From Rhizobium sp. SL42 (GTDB lineage: Bacteria; Pseudomonadota; Alphaproteobacteria; Rhizobiales; Rhizobiaceae), in assembly GCF_021729845.1 (NCBI RefSeq), contig NZ_CP063397.1:1192001-1256000 (forward strand): 64,000 bases of DNA, read 5' to 3'. The notes under the pieces are model-generated. The model was not told where the DNA came from. It saw only the letters and a program-made list of their open reading frames with translations, and made no database searches. Below are positions 24,797-34,483 of the stretch, piece by piece. Numbering within the stretch: the stretch's first letter is position 1; every line of letters begins with the position of its first letter. The translations under genes and the position numbers were made by a program.

Positions 24797-27298
24797 ATGA
24801 ATCAGGCCGCCGAGACATTCCTGCCCGCTCCTTTCCTCCGCTGGTTCGGTGACAAGGGCTGGCATCCGCGCGCCCATCAGCTCGAATTGCTGGACCGCGC
24901 CCGCACCGGCGAAAGCCTTTTGCTGATTGCCCCGACCGGTGCCGGCAAGACCCTGGCCGGTTTCCTGCCGGCGCTCACCGAACTGACCGAACGCGGTGGC
25001 AGGAAGCCGGGAGAAGCATTCACCGGAATCCATACGCTCTACATTTCGCCGCTGAAGGCGCTCGCCGTCGATATCGAGCGCAACCTGATGAAGCCGGTGA
25101 CCGAAATGGGGCTGGCGATTGCGATAGAGAACCGCACCGGCGACACGCCGCAGGCCAAGCGCCAGCGCCAGAAGCTCAATCCGCCGGACATTCTGCTGAC
25201 CACGCCCGAACAGCTGGCGCTGCTGATCTCTCATTCCGATGCCGGCCGTTTCTTCAAGGACCTGCGCTACGTCATCTTCGACGAACTGCATTCTCTGGTC
25301 ACCTCCAAGCGCGGCCATCTCCTGTCGCTTGGCCTCGCTCGCCTGCGCCTACTTGCCCCTCGTCTTCAGACCATCGGCCTCTCGGCCACCGTCGCCGAAC
25401 CGCTCGACCTGCGCCGCTGGCTGGTCGCCCAGCCACTGGACGGAGCGGCGGAATCCGGCGTGATCACCGTCGATGGCGGCGCCAAACCGAATATCACCAT
25501 CCTGGAGACGGAGGAGCGCATCCCCTGGTCCGGCCACTCCGCCCGCTATGCCATTCCCGACCTCTACAAGGTGCTGAAGGATTTCCAGACGACGCTGCTT
25601 TTCGTCAATACGCGCTCCCAGGCCGAAATGCTGTTTCAGGAGTTGTGGACGGTCAATGACGACAACCTGCCGATCGCACTGCATCACGGTTCGCTCGACG
25701 TATCCCAGCGCCGCAGGGTCGAGGCCGCCATGGCCGAAAACAAGCTGCGTGCCGTGGTCGCCACCTCGACGCTCGATCTCGGCATCGACTGGGGCGATGT
25801 CGATCTCGTCGTGCATGTCGGCGCACCAAAGGGCGCCTCGCGGCTCGCCCAGCGCATCGGCCGCGCCAACCACCGCATGGACGAGCCGTCGCGCGCCATC
25901 CTCGTGCCGGCCAACCGGTTCGAGGTTATGGAATGCCAGGCGGCGCTCGATGCCAATTACATCGGCGCCCAAGACACCCCGCCGGTCGGCGAAGGCTCGC
26001 TCGACGTGCTGGCCCAGCACGTGCTCGGCATGGCCTGCGCCGCCCCCTTTGTCGAAGACGACCTTTACCGCGAGGTGGTCAGTGCCTTGCCCTATGCGGC
26101 CCTTCCGCGCGAGACTTTCGCCCGGATCGTCGAGTTTGTCGCCACCGGCGGTTATGCACTGAAGACCTATGAGCGTTATGCCCGCATCCGCCTCACCGCC
26201 GACGGCACCTGGCGCGTCTCCAATCCGGCCGTCGCCCAGCAATACCGCCTCAACCTCGGCACCATCGTCGAGATGCCGATGCTCAATGTCCGCCTGGTCA
26301 AGCGCAACCATCTCGGTTCGATCGGACGCGGCGGCATGACGCTCGGCAAGGTCGAGGAATATTTCTTCGAGCAGCTGACGCCCGGCGATACCTTCCTCTT
26401 TGCCGGCAAGGTCCTGCGCTTCGAAGGCATCCGCGACAACGAGTGTCTGGTGTCGAATGCCTTTTCCCAGGACCCGAAGATTCCCGCCTATGCCGGTGGC
26501 AAATTCCCGCTGTCGACCTATCTCGCCGACCAGGTGCGCGCCATGCTCGACGATCCGTCCCGCCGCGCCAACCTTCCCGACCAGGTGCGCGCCTGGCTCG
26601 CCTTGCAGCAGGAAAAGTCCGTCCTGCCGAAGCGTGGCGACCTGTTGATCGAGACCTTCCCGCGCGGCGAACGCTTCTACATGGTCATATATGCCTTCGA
26701 GGGCAGGCTGGCCCATCAGACGCTTGGCATGCTGCTCACCCGCCGCCTGGAGCGCATGGGCGCCAAGCCGTTGGGCTTCGTCGCGACAGACTATGCGCTG
26801 GCGATCTGGGGCCTGGAGGACATGGGCTCGATGATTGTCCGCAAGGCGCTGAACCTTGCCGATCTGTTCGACGAGGACATGCTCGGCGACGATCTCGAAG
26901 CCTGGCTCAACGAGAGCTGGATGCTCAAGCGCACCTTTCGCACCTGCGCCGTCATCGCCGGCCTGATCGACAAGCGCCATCCCGGCAAGGAGAAGTCCGG
27001 CCGCCAGGTTACTGTTTCCGCCGACCTGATCTACGACGTTCTGCGCGTGCACGAACCGGACCATATCCTCATGCAGGCGACGCGACAGGATGCCGCCGCC
27101 GGACTTTTGGACATCGCCCGGCTTGCCGATATGCTAAAACGAATCAAGGGTCATATCCTGCACAAGCGCCTGGAGCAGATTTCGCCGCTGGCCGTGCCGG
27201 TCATGATGGAGATCGGCAAGGAGCCCGTGGCCGGCGAAGCCCAGGAACACCTGCTCGCCTTTGCCGCCGAAGATCTGATGGCCGAAGCCCTGGCGTGA
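24797..27298 (+). CDS. Ligase-associated DNA damage response DEXH-box helicase (Lhr-like)
   Basis: 833 aa superfamily 2 helicase of the Lhr group. Motif I is LLIAPTGAGKTLAGFLPA, motif II VIFDELHSL, motif III TIGLSATVAEP, motifs IV-VI include LLFVNTRSQAE, STLDLGIDWGDVD and AQRIGRANHRMD. The C-terminal half (about 420-833) is the winged-helix and Lhr-specific region. I use the ATG at 24797; GTG 24791 and TTG 24794 are in frame. In many bacteria the gene sits with an exonuclease, an ATP-dependent ligase and PdeM; here only PdeM follows. Confidence 0.92.
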   Translation: MNQAAETFLPAPFLRWFGDKGWHPRAHQLELLDRARTGESLLLIAPTGAGKTLAGFLPALTELTERGGRKPGEAFTGIHTLYISPLKALAVDIERNLMKPVTEMGLAIAIENRTGDTPQAKRQRQKLNPPDILLTTPEQLALLISHSDAGRFFKDLRYVIFDELHSLVTSKRGHLLSLGLARLRLLAPRLQTIGLSATVAEPLDLRRWLVAQPLDGAAESGVITVDGGAKPNITILETEERIPWSGHSARYAIPDLYKVLKDFQTTLLFVNTRSQAEMLFQELWTVNDDNLPIALHHGSLDVSQRRRVEAAMAENKLRAVVATSTLDLGIDWGDVDLVVHVGAPKGASRLAQRIGRANHRMDEPSRAILVPANRFEVMECQAALDANYIGAQDTPPVGEGSLDVLAQHVLGMACAAPFVEDDLYREVVSALPYAALPRETFARIVEFVATGGYALKTYERYARIRLTADGTWRVSNPAVAQQYRLNLGTIVEMPMLNVRLVKRNHLGSIGRGGMTLGKVEEYFFEQLTPGDTFLFAGKVLRFEGIRDNECLVSNAFSQDPKIPAYAGGKFPLSTYLADQVRAMLDDPSRRANLPDQVRAWLALQQEKSVLPKRGDLLIETFPRGERFYMVIYAFEGRLAHQTLGMLLTRRLERMGAKPLGFVATDYALAIWGLEDMGSMIVRKALNLADLFDEDMLGDDLEAWLNESWMLKRTFRTCAVIAGLIDKRHPGKEKSGRQVTVSADLIYDVLRVHEPDHILMQATRQDAAAGLLDIARLADMLKRIKGHILHKRLEQISPLAVPVMMEIGKEPVAGEAQEHLLAFAAEDLMAEALA

Positions 27299-27353
27299 CA
27301 GGGGTGGCCTGAACAGGGCTGGCATCCGCATCGAAACACGTTAGAAGAGCCAC

Positions 27354-28076
27354 ATGAACAGACTGGCACGGGCACACGGCGAACAGCAGGATGAGACAAG
27401 GGGCGCAAGCCTCGTGATCGCCGGCCAGCTTGCGTTTGCCGATCTTTCGGGCGCCCTCTATTTTCCCGATCTCGACCTTCTCGTCGTCTCCGACCTGCAT
27501 CTGGAAAAGGGCGCGTCCTTTGCCCGTCGCGGCCAGCTCCTGCCGCCCTATGACACGCTCGCCACCCTGAAGCTGCTCGACGCGGTGATCGCCCGCTACC
27601 AGCCGAAGACCGTCATCAGCCTGGGTGACAATTTCCATGACCGGGTGGGCTCCGCCCTGATGCCGCTGCCGTTCCGCGAGATGATCGCCTCCATGGCGCG
27701 TGGCCGCGACTGGATCTGGATCAACGGCAACCATGACCCGGACGGCACCACCGACCTTCCCGGCCAGTCTGTCGACGAGATCGCCCTGTCAGGCCTGACC
27801 TTCCGCCACGAGCCGTCGCTCGCCCATGGCGCGGGCGAGATCGCCGGTCATCTTCATCCCTGCGCCACCGTGCGCCGCCGGGAAAAATCCGTCCGCCGCC
27901 CGTGTTTCGCCACCGATGGCAACCGCCTGCTGATGCCGGCATTTGGCGTCCTGACCGGCGGCCTGGATCTGCGCCACAAGGCCTTTACCGGTCTTTTTGC
28001 CCGCGCCGAGCTGATCGCCCATCTGATTGGCCGCGATCGGGTCTATTCTGTTCGCTACGGCAATCTGCTCGGCTGA
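27354..28076 (+). CDS. pdeM: Ligase-associated DNA damage response endonuclease PdeM
   Basis: 240 aa metallophosphoesterase. Metal-binding motifs: VVSDLHLEKGAS, SLGDNFHDR, INGNHDPDG and AGEIAGHLHPCA, matching the PdeM family, which pairs with the Lhr-like helicase. It lies 55 bases after the helicase, probably in one unit. It converges on the TIGR02186 gene with six bases between stops. Confidence 0.9.
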   Translation: MNRLARAHGEQQDETRGASLVIAGQLAFADLSGALYFPDLDLLVVSDLHLEKGASFARRGQLLPPYDTLATLKLLDAVIARYQPKTVISLGDNFHDRVGSALMPLPFREMIASMARGRDWIWINGNHDPDGTTDLPGQSVDEIALSGLTFRHEPSLAHGAGEIAGHLHPCATVRRREKSVRRPCFATDGNRLLMPAFGVLTGGLDLRHKAFTGLFARAELIAHLIGRDRVYSVRYGNLLG

Positions 28077-28082
28077 GCCGGC

Positions 28083-28889
28083 TCATTCCTTGCGGAAGAT
28101 CAGGCTCGCCAGCCAGCCGGTGATCAGTGCCAGCATGACCGAAAACAGGCCGTAGAACAACGGTTGCTGGTGGGCGGCCTGGGTGATCGCATCCTCGAGC
28201 CCGGTCTTGATCACCCGCAGCGGCAGCTCCCGTTCGGTGATGAACTCGCCCGACTTGAACAGATAGGCATGCACCATATGCACCCCGTCTGGAATGTTCG
28301 CCGGCAGCTGCAAAGTCGCCTTGAACAGGCTCGACGAGACGAAGCGCACGCCGTTCGTGTCACCCTGGTAGAGCCCGGCGGTCTGCTTCAGTCGCCGGAA
28401 GGCATCGCGGAATTCGCCGAGATTGGCGGCATTGCTCAGATAGCCGGTCGGCGTCAGCGCCAGGTGTTCGATGCCGATGCCGAGCTGGGTCAGCTTCGCG
28501 GCGGGTGCGATCTCGCTCACCGGCCGGGTGCTTGCCAGCGAATAGGAGGTCGGCATCTGTTCGAAGGTCATCGAGGTACGGTTGACCCAGATGCCGAACA
28601 GCCGTTCCTTGCGCCGCACCGTCGTCCAGTCGCGCGGTCCCTCCAGCGTTACCACCACGTCATACTGGCCGATGGCGAGCAGCAGCTGGTCGGAATTGGC
28701 CAGCGCCCCGAAAATCGTCAGGTCGGCACCGGAAAAGTCAGACGTGATGGCGATTTCGCTGGTCGACGTGCCGATGTCGAGCGTTTCCTGGCCGATGATC
28801 TCGGCCGCCAGCGGGTTTTGTGCTGCGGCCGGCACGGCAACGGCAAGGCAGGCGGAAAAACAGGCGGAGGCGATCAGCTTCTTCAGCAT
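28083..28889 (-). CDS. TIGR02186 family exported/membrane protein
   Basis: 268 aa with an N-terminal signal sequence (about 1-23, ending AAAQ) and a C-terminal hydrophobic helix (about 240-263), so it is periplasmic and anchored. LAAEIIGQETLDIGTSTSEI and LTIFGALANSD are family features. TIGR02186 genes lie next to TauE/SafE exporters, as here (one base apart), so a role with the transporter is inferred. Molecular function is unknown. Confidence 0.85.
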   Translation of the reverse strand: MLKKLIASACFSACLAVAVPAAAQNPLAAEIIGQETLDIGTSTSEIAITSDFSGADLTIFGALANSDQLLLAIGQYDVVVTLEGPRDWTTVRRKERLFGIWVNRTSMTFEQMPTSYSLASTRPVSEIAPAAKLTQLGIGIEHLALTPTGYLSNAANLGEFRDAFRRLKQTAGLYQGDTNGVRFVSSSLFKATLQLPANIPDGVHMVHAYLFKSGEFITERELPLRVIKTGLEDAITQAAHQQPLFYGLFSVMLALITGWLASLIFRKE

Positions 28890-28890
28890 G

Positions 28891-29808
28891 TCAGCCCCCT
28901 ATCGCCAGCGAATAGATGTCGTCCGGCGGCACGACCAGCTCGATCGCCAGACGCACGCCGACGGCAAGGACCAGCAGGCCAAGCAGTGCGCGCAACTGTT
29001 CGCCGCGCAGCTTCTGTCCGACGCGCACGCCGTACTGGGCGCCGATCACGCCGGCCACCATCAGGAAGAAGGCGAGCACGATGTCGACCGAAAAGTTCGT
29101 CGCGGCCTGCACGACAGTCGTATAGGCCGTGGTGAATATGATCTGGAACAGCGACGTGCCGACGACGACATTGGTCGGGATGCGCAGCAGATAGATCATC
29201 GCCGGCACCATGATGAAACCGCCGCCGACACCCATGATCGAGGTCAGGATGCCGATGGCAAAGCCCAGGCCGATCAGCGGAATGACGCTGAGATAGATCT
29301 TCGATTTCTTGAAGCGCATCTTGAACGGCAGGCGATGCACCCAGTTATGCTGCCCCGGCCGCTTCAGGGAAATGCTTTCGTTGCGCGAGGCCCGGCGCAT
29401 GGCGCGCAGGCTTTCCGCCAGCATCAGGCCGCCGACCGTGCCGAGAAAGACCACGTAGAGCAGCGAGATGATCAGGTCGAGCTGGCCGAGCCGTCTCAAC
29501 CAGGAAAAGATCACGACGCCGACGGTCGCTCCCGCCAGGCCCCCGATGAGCAGGACGATGCCGAGCTTGATGTCCAGCGAGCCGCGGCGGAAATGCGTGA
29601 TCGCACCCGAGACCGAGGAGGCCACCACCTGGTTGGCCCCGGTTGCCACCGCGACCACCGGCGGGATGTTGTAGAAGATCAGAAGCGGCGTGATCAGGAA
29701 GCCGCCGCCGACGCCGAACATGCCCGAGAGAAAGCCGACAGCCGCGCCCATGCCGAGGATGATGAAGATATTCACCGACAATTCGGCGATCGGCAGATAG
29801 ATCGTCAC
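28891..29808 (-). CDS. TauE/SafE family sulfite/organosulfur exporter
   Basis: 305 aa inner-membrane protein with about eight helices and the duplicated Gly-rich family motif: GFLSGMFGVGGGFLITPLL near the N-terminus and GILTSIMGVGGGFIMVPAM in the second half. The family moves small sulfur-containing anions; the substrate here is not shown. First gene of a two-gene unit with TIGR02186. Confidence 0.9.
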   Translation of the reverse strand: MTIYLPIAELSVNIFIILGMGAAVGFLSGMFGVGGGFLITPLLIFYNIPPVVAVATGANQVVASSVSGAITHFRRGSLDIKLGIVLLIGGLAGATVGVVIFSWLRRLGQLDLIISLLYVVFLGTVGGLMLAESLRAMRRASRNESISLKRPGQHNWVHRLPFKMRFKKSKIYLSVIPLIGLGFAIGILTSIMGVGGGFIMVPAMIYLLRIPTNVVVGTSLFQIIFTTAYTTVVQAATNFSVDIVLAFFLMVAGVIGAQYGVRVGQKLRGEQLRALLGLLVLAVGVRLAIELVVPPDDIYSLAIGG

Positions 29809-30014
29809 GCGCTGACCTCAAATGCGATTATCCGCGCTCTTGGCGCGGATCTCTGGAGGCCGGATCGCGGCCCGTTTCACAACTTGTCTAAAACGGGCGC
29901 AAGTCCTTGATTGGATTTGATCCCAGGCTGGTCTTTTCTTGCGCCCGCAAGGGCTGCAAGTCAATTCTGCAGCCACCCATAAGCCCTGATTTTCCGCCTT
30001 TTATGACGGTGTCA

Positions 30015-33000
30015 TCATTTGTTGCGTGCGAGCAGCGCATTGACCAGTTTATCCGAGACATGACCCGTCGGCTGTTCTCCGATCGACGTCTGGAACGCCT
30101 TGATCGCCGTCACGGTCTTGGCACCCATGACACCGTCCGGCTTGCCGGCGTCGAAGCCGTTCTTGTTCAGGATCGCCTGGATGTTGAAGATCGCCTTCTT
30201 CATGTCGACGCTGGCCGTTTTCAGGCCCTTGCCGGCCCATTCGTCCGGTGTGTTGACGGTATTGGCGTCGGCATCGACCGGCTTTGCCTTCCACAGGTCC
30301 ACCTCGGCGCGGGCGCGCTCCAGCTGGTCCGGCTTCATCGCATTGGCGACCTCGTCGCGCTTCTGCGCCGCATCCTTGTCGCCTTCCTTGGCCGCCACGG
30401 CGAACCACTTGTAGGAAGCGACCAGGTCCTGCGTCACGCCATTGCCGCGCGCATAGAGGATGGCGAGGTTGAACTGGCTGTCGGAAATGCCGAATTCGGC
30501 AGCCTTCTCGAACCACTCTACCGCCTTGGCATAGTCCTGTGCGCCGTCGGCGCCGGACGCAAAGAGCACGGCAAGATTGTGCATCGCGCTGGCATTGCCG
30601 GCATTGGCCGCCATCTCGTAGTAGCGCTTGGCGGTCGCGATGTCGCGCGGCACGCCGGTGCCCTTTTCATAGAGATTGGCCAGCCGGTACTGCGCCGGCA
30701 CGAAGCCGCGATCGGCCGAAAGCTGGTACCACTTGGCCGCTTCGGCAAAATCGCTGCCAACGCCGCGACCGTCGGTATAGCGCGCACCGATTTCGAACAG
30801 CGCGACCGGGTCGCCGTCCTTGGCGGCAATCGACAGCGATGGCGGGGTGATCGTCGCCGGAACCACGATCGGCGCAGCCTTGGCGTCAGCCGGCGGCGGC
30901 GTAAGCGTCGAGGTCTCGACAGCCTGTGCGGGATTGCTGTCCAGCGTCTGCGGCGGTGCCGTCTCCGTCGGCGCCATCAGCGCTGCAGCCGGTTCGGCCG
31001 CGGCCCGCGTCTCGCCGACTGCCGGGCTTGCCGTCGGCATCTCCGGTTCGATCGCGTCTGCTGCAGGCGTCGTCGCTGCCGGCACCTCCGGCGCAGCGGT
31101 CGTTTCAAGGTCCGGAGCGGCCATTGCGGCCTCGGTCGGGGCAGCACTGGTGTCGATGGTCGTGGACGCATCGCCAGCCGTGGTGTCGAGGGTCGCAGTG
31201 TCGGTTGCGGCGGGCGCCGGCTCGATCTGGCTGTTTTCGTCTGCCGCAGGCGCCTCGATTGGCGCCGGCTGCTGGCTGTCGCTGTCGTCGCGCGTCAACG
31301 TATTGATCAGCGGCATTGCCATAGCCGCGAGCAGGATTGCACCAACGGCCATCAGGATCGGCCGGCGGTAGCGACCGAAGAGGGATGCCTTTTCCCCGCC
31401 CGTAGCCGTTGCTTTCGCCTTGGTACCGGCAACGGCGCGTGCCGCCGGCGGCGCCTTCTGCGCGCGGTCCATTTCCATCGCGGCGGCCTGGGCGGCGCGT
31501 CGGGCGGCAGCGATATAATCGGTCCGATCCGTGGCATCCTTGCCGCTGGCGTCGTTGCGCGGTGCCTGCTGGCTGGCGCGAACCCGTTCCAGGATCTTGC
31601 GCACGTCGGGTGCGCCAGAACCTGGCTCCAGCAACTCGTTGTCTTCATCGGCCGAAACCATGTCGACCGGATCTATCGAGGGGACCGGGTCGATCAACTG
31701 CCGGGCCTCGGCGGGCTTCGGCTCCTTCTTCGAGGGCAGGAGCTTCTTGCCCAGTCCGGCAAGCAGGCTAGGCTTGGCCGGCTTCTTTTCGTTTCTGGCA
31801 GCCTGGATGACCGGCAGAGCCGTCATCGTTTCGGCAAAGGCATCGGCGGCTGCCTGCAATTCGGCATCGATCGGGTGGGCTTCGGTGACGGCCGCTTCGG
31901 TTGCCGTCGCCATCTCGGCCATGACCGGGTGGCGTACAGTCTCGGAGCGTACCGGCTCCGCGTGCGCCGGTTCCGGGCGTCGGTCCTGATGCTGGGCAAT
32001 CGGGGCCTGTGCAAACAGAGCGGGTTCATGCCTCTGGGCGCCGTCCTGCAATTCGTCGAGACGGCCGGCAATCTGCACCAGCGTGCCATGCAGGGCTTCG
32101 AACGTGCGGTGGGTCCGCTCTTCCGAATTGCGCGAGAAGTCTTCGAGCTGGCGCAGGTGTTCAGAAAGTTCCGTAAGTGCGCTGAGGTCGGCCGTGCTTG
32201 TAGCGGAAGACGGTCCGCGATGGGCGAAATTGGCCATCACCGTCTCGGCGGCCTGGCGGGCGGCTTCGATGATGTATTCGTCGCTGGTGGCGACATAGTC
32301 TTCCAGAGCCGAAATCCGGCCCGCGACTTCCGGGTCGCTCGATGGTTGGCTGATCAGCATTGACAGATGCGCGATCTGCTCTTCCAGGCCGCGCAGGCTC
32401 GCGCTGTCGCTCGCAGGCGCGGATGCGCTTGTTTCTTCGAGCCGGTAGACAACGGCGTTCAGCCGGTCTTCCAGGTCGCGGAATGCGCTGTCGTCGATCT
32501 GTGCTGTGGCGGCAACCGGCTGATCCAGTTCCTCGATCCGGCGTGCCAGCACTTCGAGCCTGTCGGCCAGCCTGTCATTGACCGATCCGCTGTCGAGTGC
32601 GTCGATCTTGCGTGAGATATCGGCGAGATAGCCAGTCAACTCAAGCGCCGGCACCGGCTTCTGGGTTCTCTCCAGCATGTAGGAGAGCTGGTCGAGGCGG
32701 TCTTCGAGCGGGGCCGTGCTCTGGCTGGTCGACAGCTGCTCTATGCGCAGCGTCAGCAGTTCAAGCCGCTGAGCCAGTTCATCCGATGCATCCGTCTGCG
32801 GGTCGCGGTGTTCGTTCAGCGCTTCGATCTGCCGGGCAAGGCCGGCCAGCCGGTCTTCCAGGCGGTGCAGGGTGGCCGTGTCGGTGCTGGCGGCCGCAGT
32901 GCGGCTGCCGGCGGCAATCGCCCTGGTGATTTCGTCGAGCCGCATGTCGATGCCGGCAAACTGCTCCATCACCATGCGTTCGTTCGGGTCGATATGCGCG

Positions 33001-33938
33001 CCGATATGCTCGAGAGCGGCCGCGACTGTGATCAGCTTTTCTTCAAGTGCCCTGATGGCGCGTGTGTCGCCCATCGTGCCGAGATGCGCCTTGATGTCGT
33101 CCAGCCGGTCTGCGAGCCGGATGATCTCCTCGCGCATGGCCGATGTGTCGAGTTCGCCGAGGCGCACCTCGACATCGCTCCAGCGACGCTCCATGCGCGC
33201 AACGGAATCCTCGCGGGCCAGGCCATCCATCAGCGAGCGCAACTCGTTGAATTCCGCCTGCAATCCGTCGGCACCCGGCGCCTTGGCGGCATCGAGCTGG
33301 TGAATGCTGTCGGCAAGCTTGGCGAAGTCGGCGCGCATGTCCTCGTTCGGCCGGCTTTCCTCGGCCAGTGCCCGGATACTGCGCATCTCGTGGCGCAGGC
33401 CGGCAATCTCGCGCGCCATGCTCTCGGCAATGTCCTGCTTCAGTTCCTGGCGCAGGCCAAGCAGCGCCTCGGTAATGTCACGGCTGCCGATTTCGGCCCG
33501 GCGATCGGAGCGCGTGGCAAAGCGGTCGCCCCCCATCTCGCGCAGCGACTGAGGTGTCTCGCGCAGAGCCGGAAGTGGTTCGCGCAGCGGCGGAAGCGGC
33601 TCGCGGTAGGATGGTGCTGGTTCCCGCAGCGCGGGTTGCGCAGGTGCAGCAGGCACGGCCGTCTCGCTGCGATAGGGGGTGCGCTCGGGCGCCCGATTGC
33701 GGCTTTCTTCCAGCAGGCGCTGGCGTTCGCGGATTTCCGCCAGCGGATCGCGAAACTCGCGCTGCGGCCTGGAGGACGGCTCCGGCGCACGCGACTTCGG
33801 CTCTTCCACCGGACGGTTGCGTCCGCTTTGACCGATCAGTCCGTCGATCCGTGCTTCGAGACCCTCGATGGTACGACTCAACGCGTCCAGCGAGGATGTG
33901 CCGCCGGGACGTTGAGAGGGTGATCGAGATCCGTTCAT
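30015..33938 (-). CDS. podJ: PodJ-like polar localization protein with Sel1 repeats and peptidoglycan-binding domain
   Basis: 1307 aa. PodJ marks the new cell pole in Caulobacter and Agrobacterium. Order: a cytoplasmic N-terminal region with many LxxRIxxL coiled-coil stretches (about 15-650), a Pro/Ala-rich linker, a single membrane helix ILMAVGAILLAAMAMPLI (about 858-880), an acidic Ala/Thr/Pro-rich periplasmic stretch, four or so Sel1/TPR-like repeats (about 1035-1190, such as GDPVALFEIGARYTDGRG), and a C-terminal peptidoglycan-binding fold (FNIQAILNKNGFDAGKPDGV). The length and order match rhizobial PodJ. Monocistronic, with weak SD before the ATG. Confidence 0.88.
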   Translation of the reverse strand: MNGSRSPSQRPGGTSSLDALSRTIEGLEARIDGLIGQSGRNRPVEEPKSRAPEPSSRPQREFRDPLAEIRERQRLLEESRNRAPERTPYRSETAVPAAPAQPALREPAPSYREPLPPLREPLPALRETPQSLREMGGDRFATRSDRRAEIGSRDITEALLGLRQELKQDIAESMAREIAGLRHEMRSIRALAEESRPNEDMRADFAKLADSIHQLDAAKAPGADGLQAEFNELRSLMDGLAREDSVARMERRWSDVEVRLGELDTSAMREEIIRLADRLDDIKAHLGTMGDTRAIRALEEKLITVAAALEHIGAHIDPNERMVMEQFAGIDMRLDEITRAIAAGSRTAAASTDTATLHRLEDRLAGLARQIEALNEHRDPQTDASDELAQRLELLTLRIEQLSTSQSTAPLEDRLDQLSYMLERTQKPVPALELTGYLADISRKIDALDSGSVNDRLADRLEVLARRIEELDQPVAATAQIDDSAFRDLEDRLNAVVYRLEETSASAPASDSASLRGLEEQIAHLSMLISQPSSDPEVAGRISALEDYVATSDEYIIEAARQAAETVMANFAHRGPSSATSTADLSALTELSEHLRQLEDFSRNSEERTHRTFEALHGTLVQIAGRLDELQDGAQRHEPALFAQAPIAQHQDRRPEPAHAEPVRSETVRHPVMAEMATATEAAVTEAHPIDAELQAAADAFAETMTALPVIQAARNEKKPAKPSLLAGLGKKLLPSKKEPKPAEARQLIDPVPSIDPVDMVSADEDNELLEPGSGAPDVRKILERVRASQQAPRNDASGKDATDRTDYIAAARRAAQAAAMEMDRAQKAPPAARAVAGTKAKATATGGEKASLFGRYRRPILMAVGAILLAAMAMPLINTLTRDDSDSQQPAPIEAPAADENSQIEPAPAATDTATLDTTAGDASTTIDTSAAPTEAAMAAPDLETTAAPEVPAATTPAADAIEPEMPTASPAVGETRAAAEPAAALMAPTETAPPQTLDSNPAQAVETSTLTPPPADAKAAPIVVPATITPPSLSIAAKDGDPVALFEIGARYTDGRGVGSDFAEAAKWYQLSADRGFVPAQYRLANLYEKGTGVPRDIATAKRYYEMAANAGNASAMHNLAVLFASGADGAQDYAKAVEWFEKAAEFGISDSQFNLAILYARGNGVTQDLVASYKWFAVAAKEGDKDAAQKRDEVANAMKPDQLERARAEVDLWKAKPVDADANTVNTPDEWAGKGLKTASVDMKKAIFNIQAILNKNGFDAGKPDGVMGAKTVTAIKAFQTSIGEQPTGHVSDKLVNALLARNK

Positions 33939-34483
33939 GGTTCTGCTCGCTTCGATGATGGCCGACGGTTACTCCGCTCGGCTGCGTCTGCCGCTGTCGA
34001 GCCTTTGTTCCGAGCGTCTTGTTCTTGTCCCGCCTGTCTTTTCGGTTGCTTCCGAAGGACGTGGCAGCGACGGGTGCAAGGCACGCGGATCGCCAGCTTT
34101 CAAAAGCAACCTTTCATGAAACATGGTAAAGAAGCCGTTAACCCGGCCCTAAAAAACTTTAACTTTCTCTGAAATGCCCCGCGCAAGCAGCACCTGCCAG
34201 CCTGCACTCCGTTCGATCGCCTCGAAGAGGATTTGCTCAGACTTTTGCGCCATGCTGCTAACGTGGAGTTGCAGCCGGAGTTTGAGTCAAAGTTGCAGCT
34301 GGTTGAAGGGCGCAATAGCAGCCGGCGCAAGTGCCGCGGGAGGAAGGTGCAGGGGAGGGTGCCGGTCGCCACCGGTAAAATACGGGCGACCATAAACTTT
34401 GACGTTTACGCGCACGTCAATTATTTGTATAAGCTGGAACCAGTCCGATATCTCGGAACCATGTCTTTGGAGGAAGATACCCG
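33939..34483. other. Divergent intergenic region, podJ to fad operon
   Basis: About 545 bases with no convincing gene; the short open frames inside lack ribosome sites. It must hold the leftward podJ promoter and the rightward fad promoter. The one clear element is the palindrome at 34399-34420, listed separately. Confidence 0.5.
34399..34420. promoter_or_regulatory. TTGACGT-N8-ACGTCAA palindrome in front of fad operon
   Basis: Perfect seven-base arms flank TTACGCGC. It lies 64 bases before the acyl-CoA dehydrogenase start and overlaps the only TTGACG-like -35; TATAAG at 34428-34433 could be the -10 but the spacer would be long (23), as with MerR-type promoters. The ACGTTTACG core resembles operators I recall for MerR/LiuR-type regulators of acyl-CoA catabolism; that match is from memory. 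Confidence 0.5.

Noticed and set aside
29907..32363. 818-residue open frame opposite podJ
   Set aside because: Arg/Gly/His-rich mirror of the podJ codon pattern in high-GC DNA, no ribosome site and no recognisable domain.
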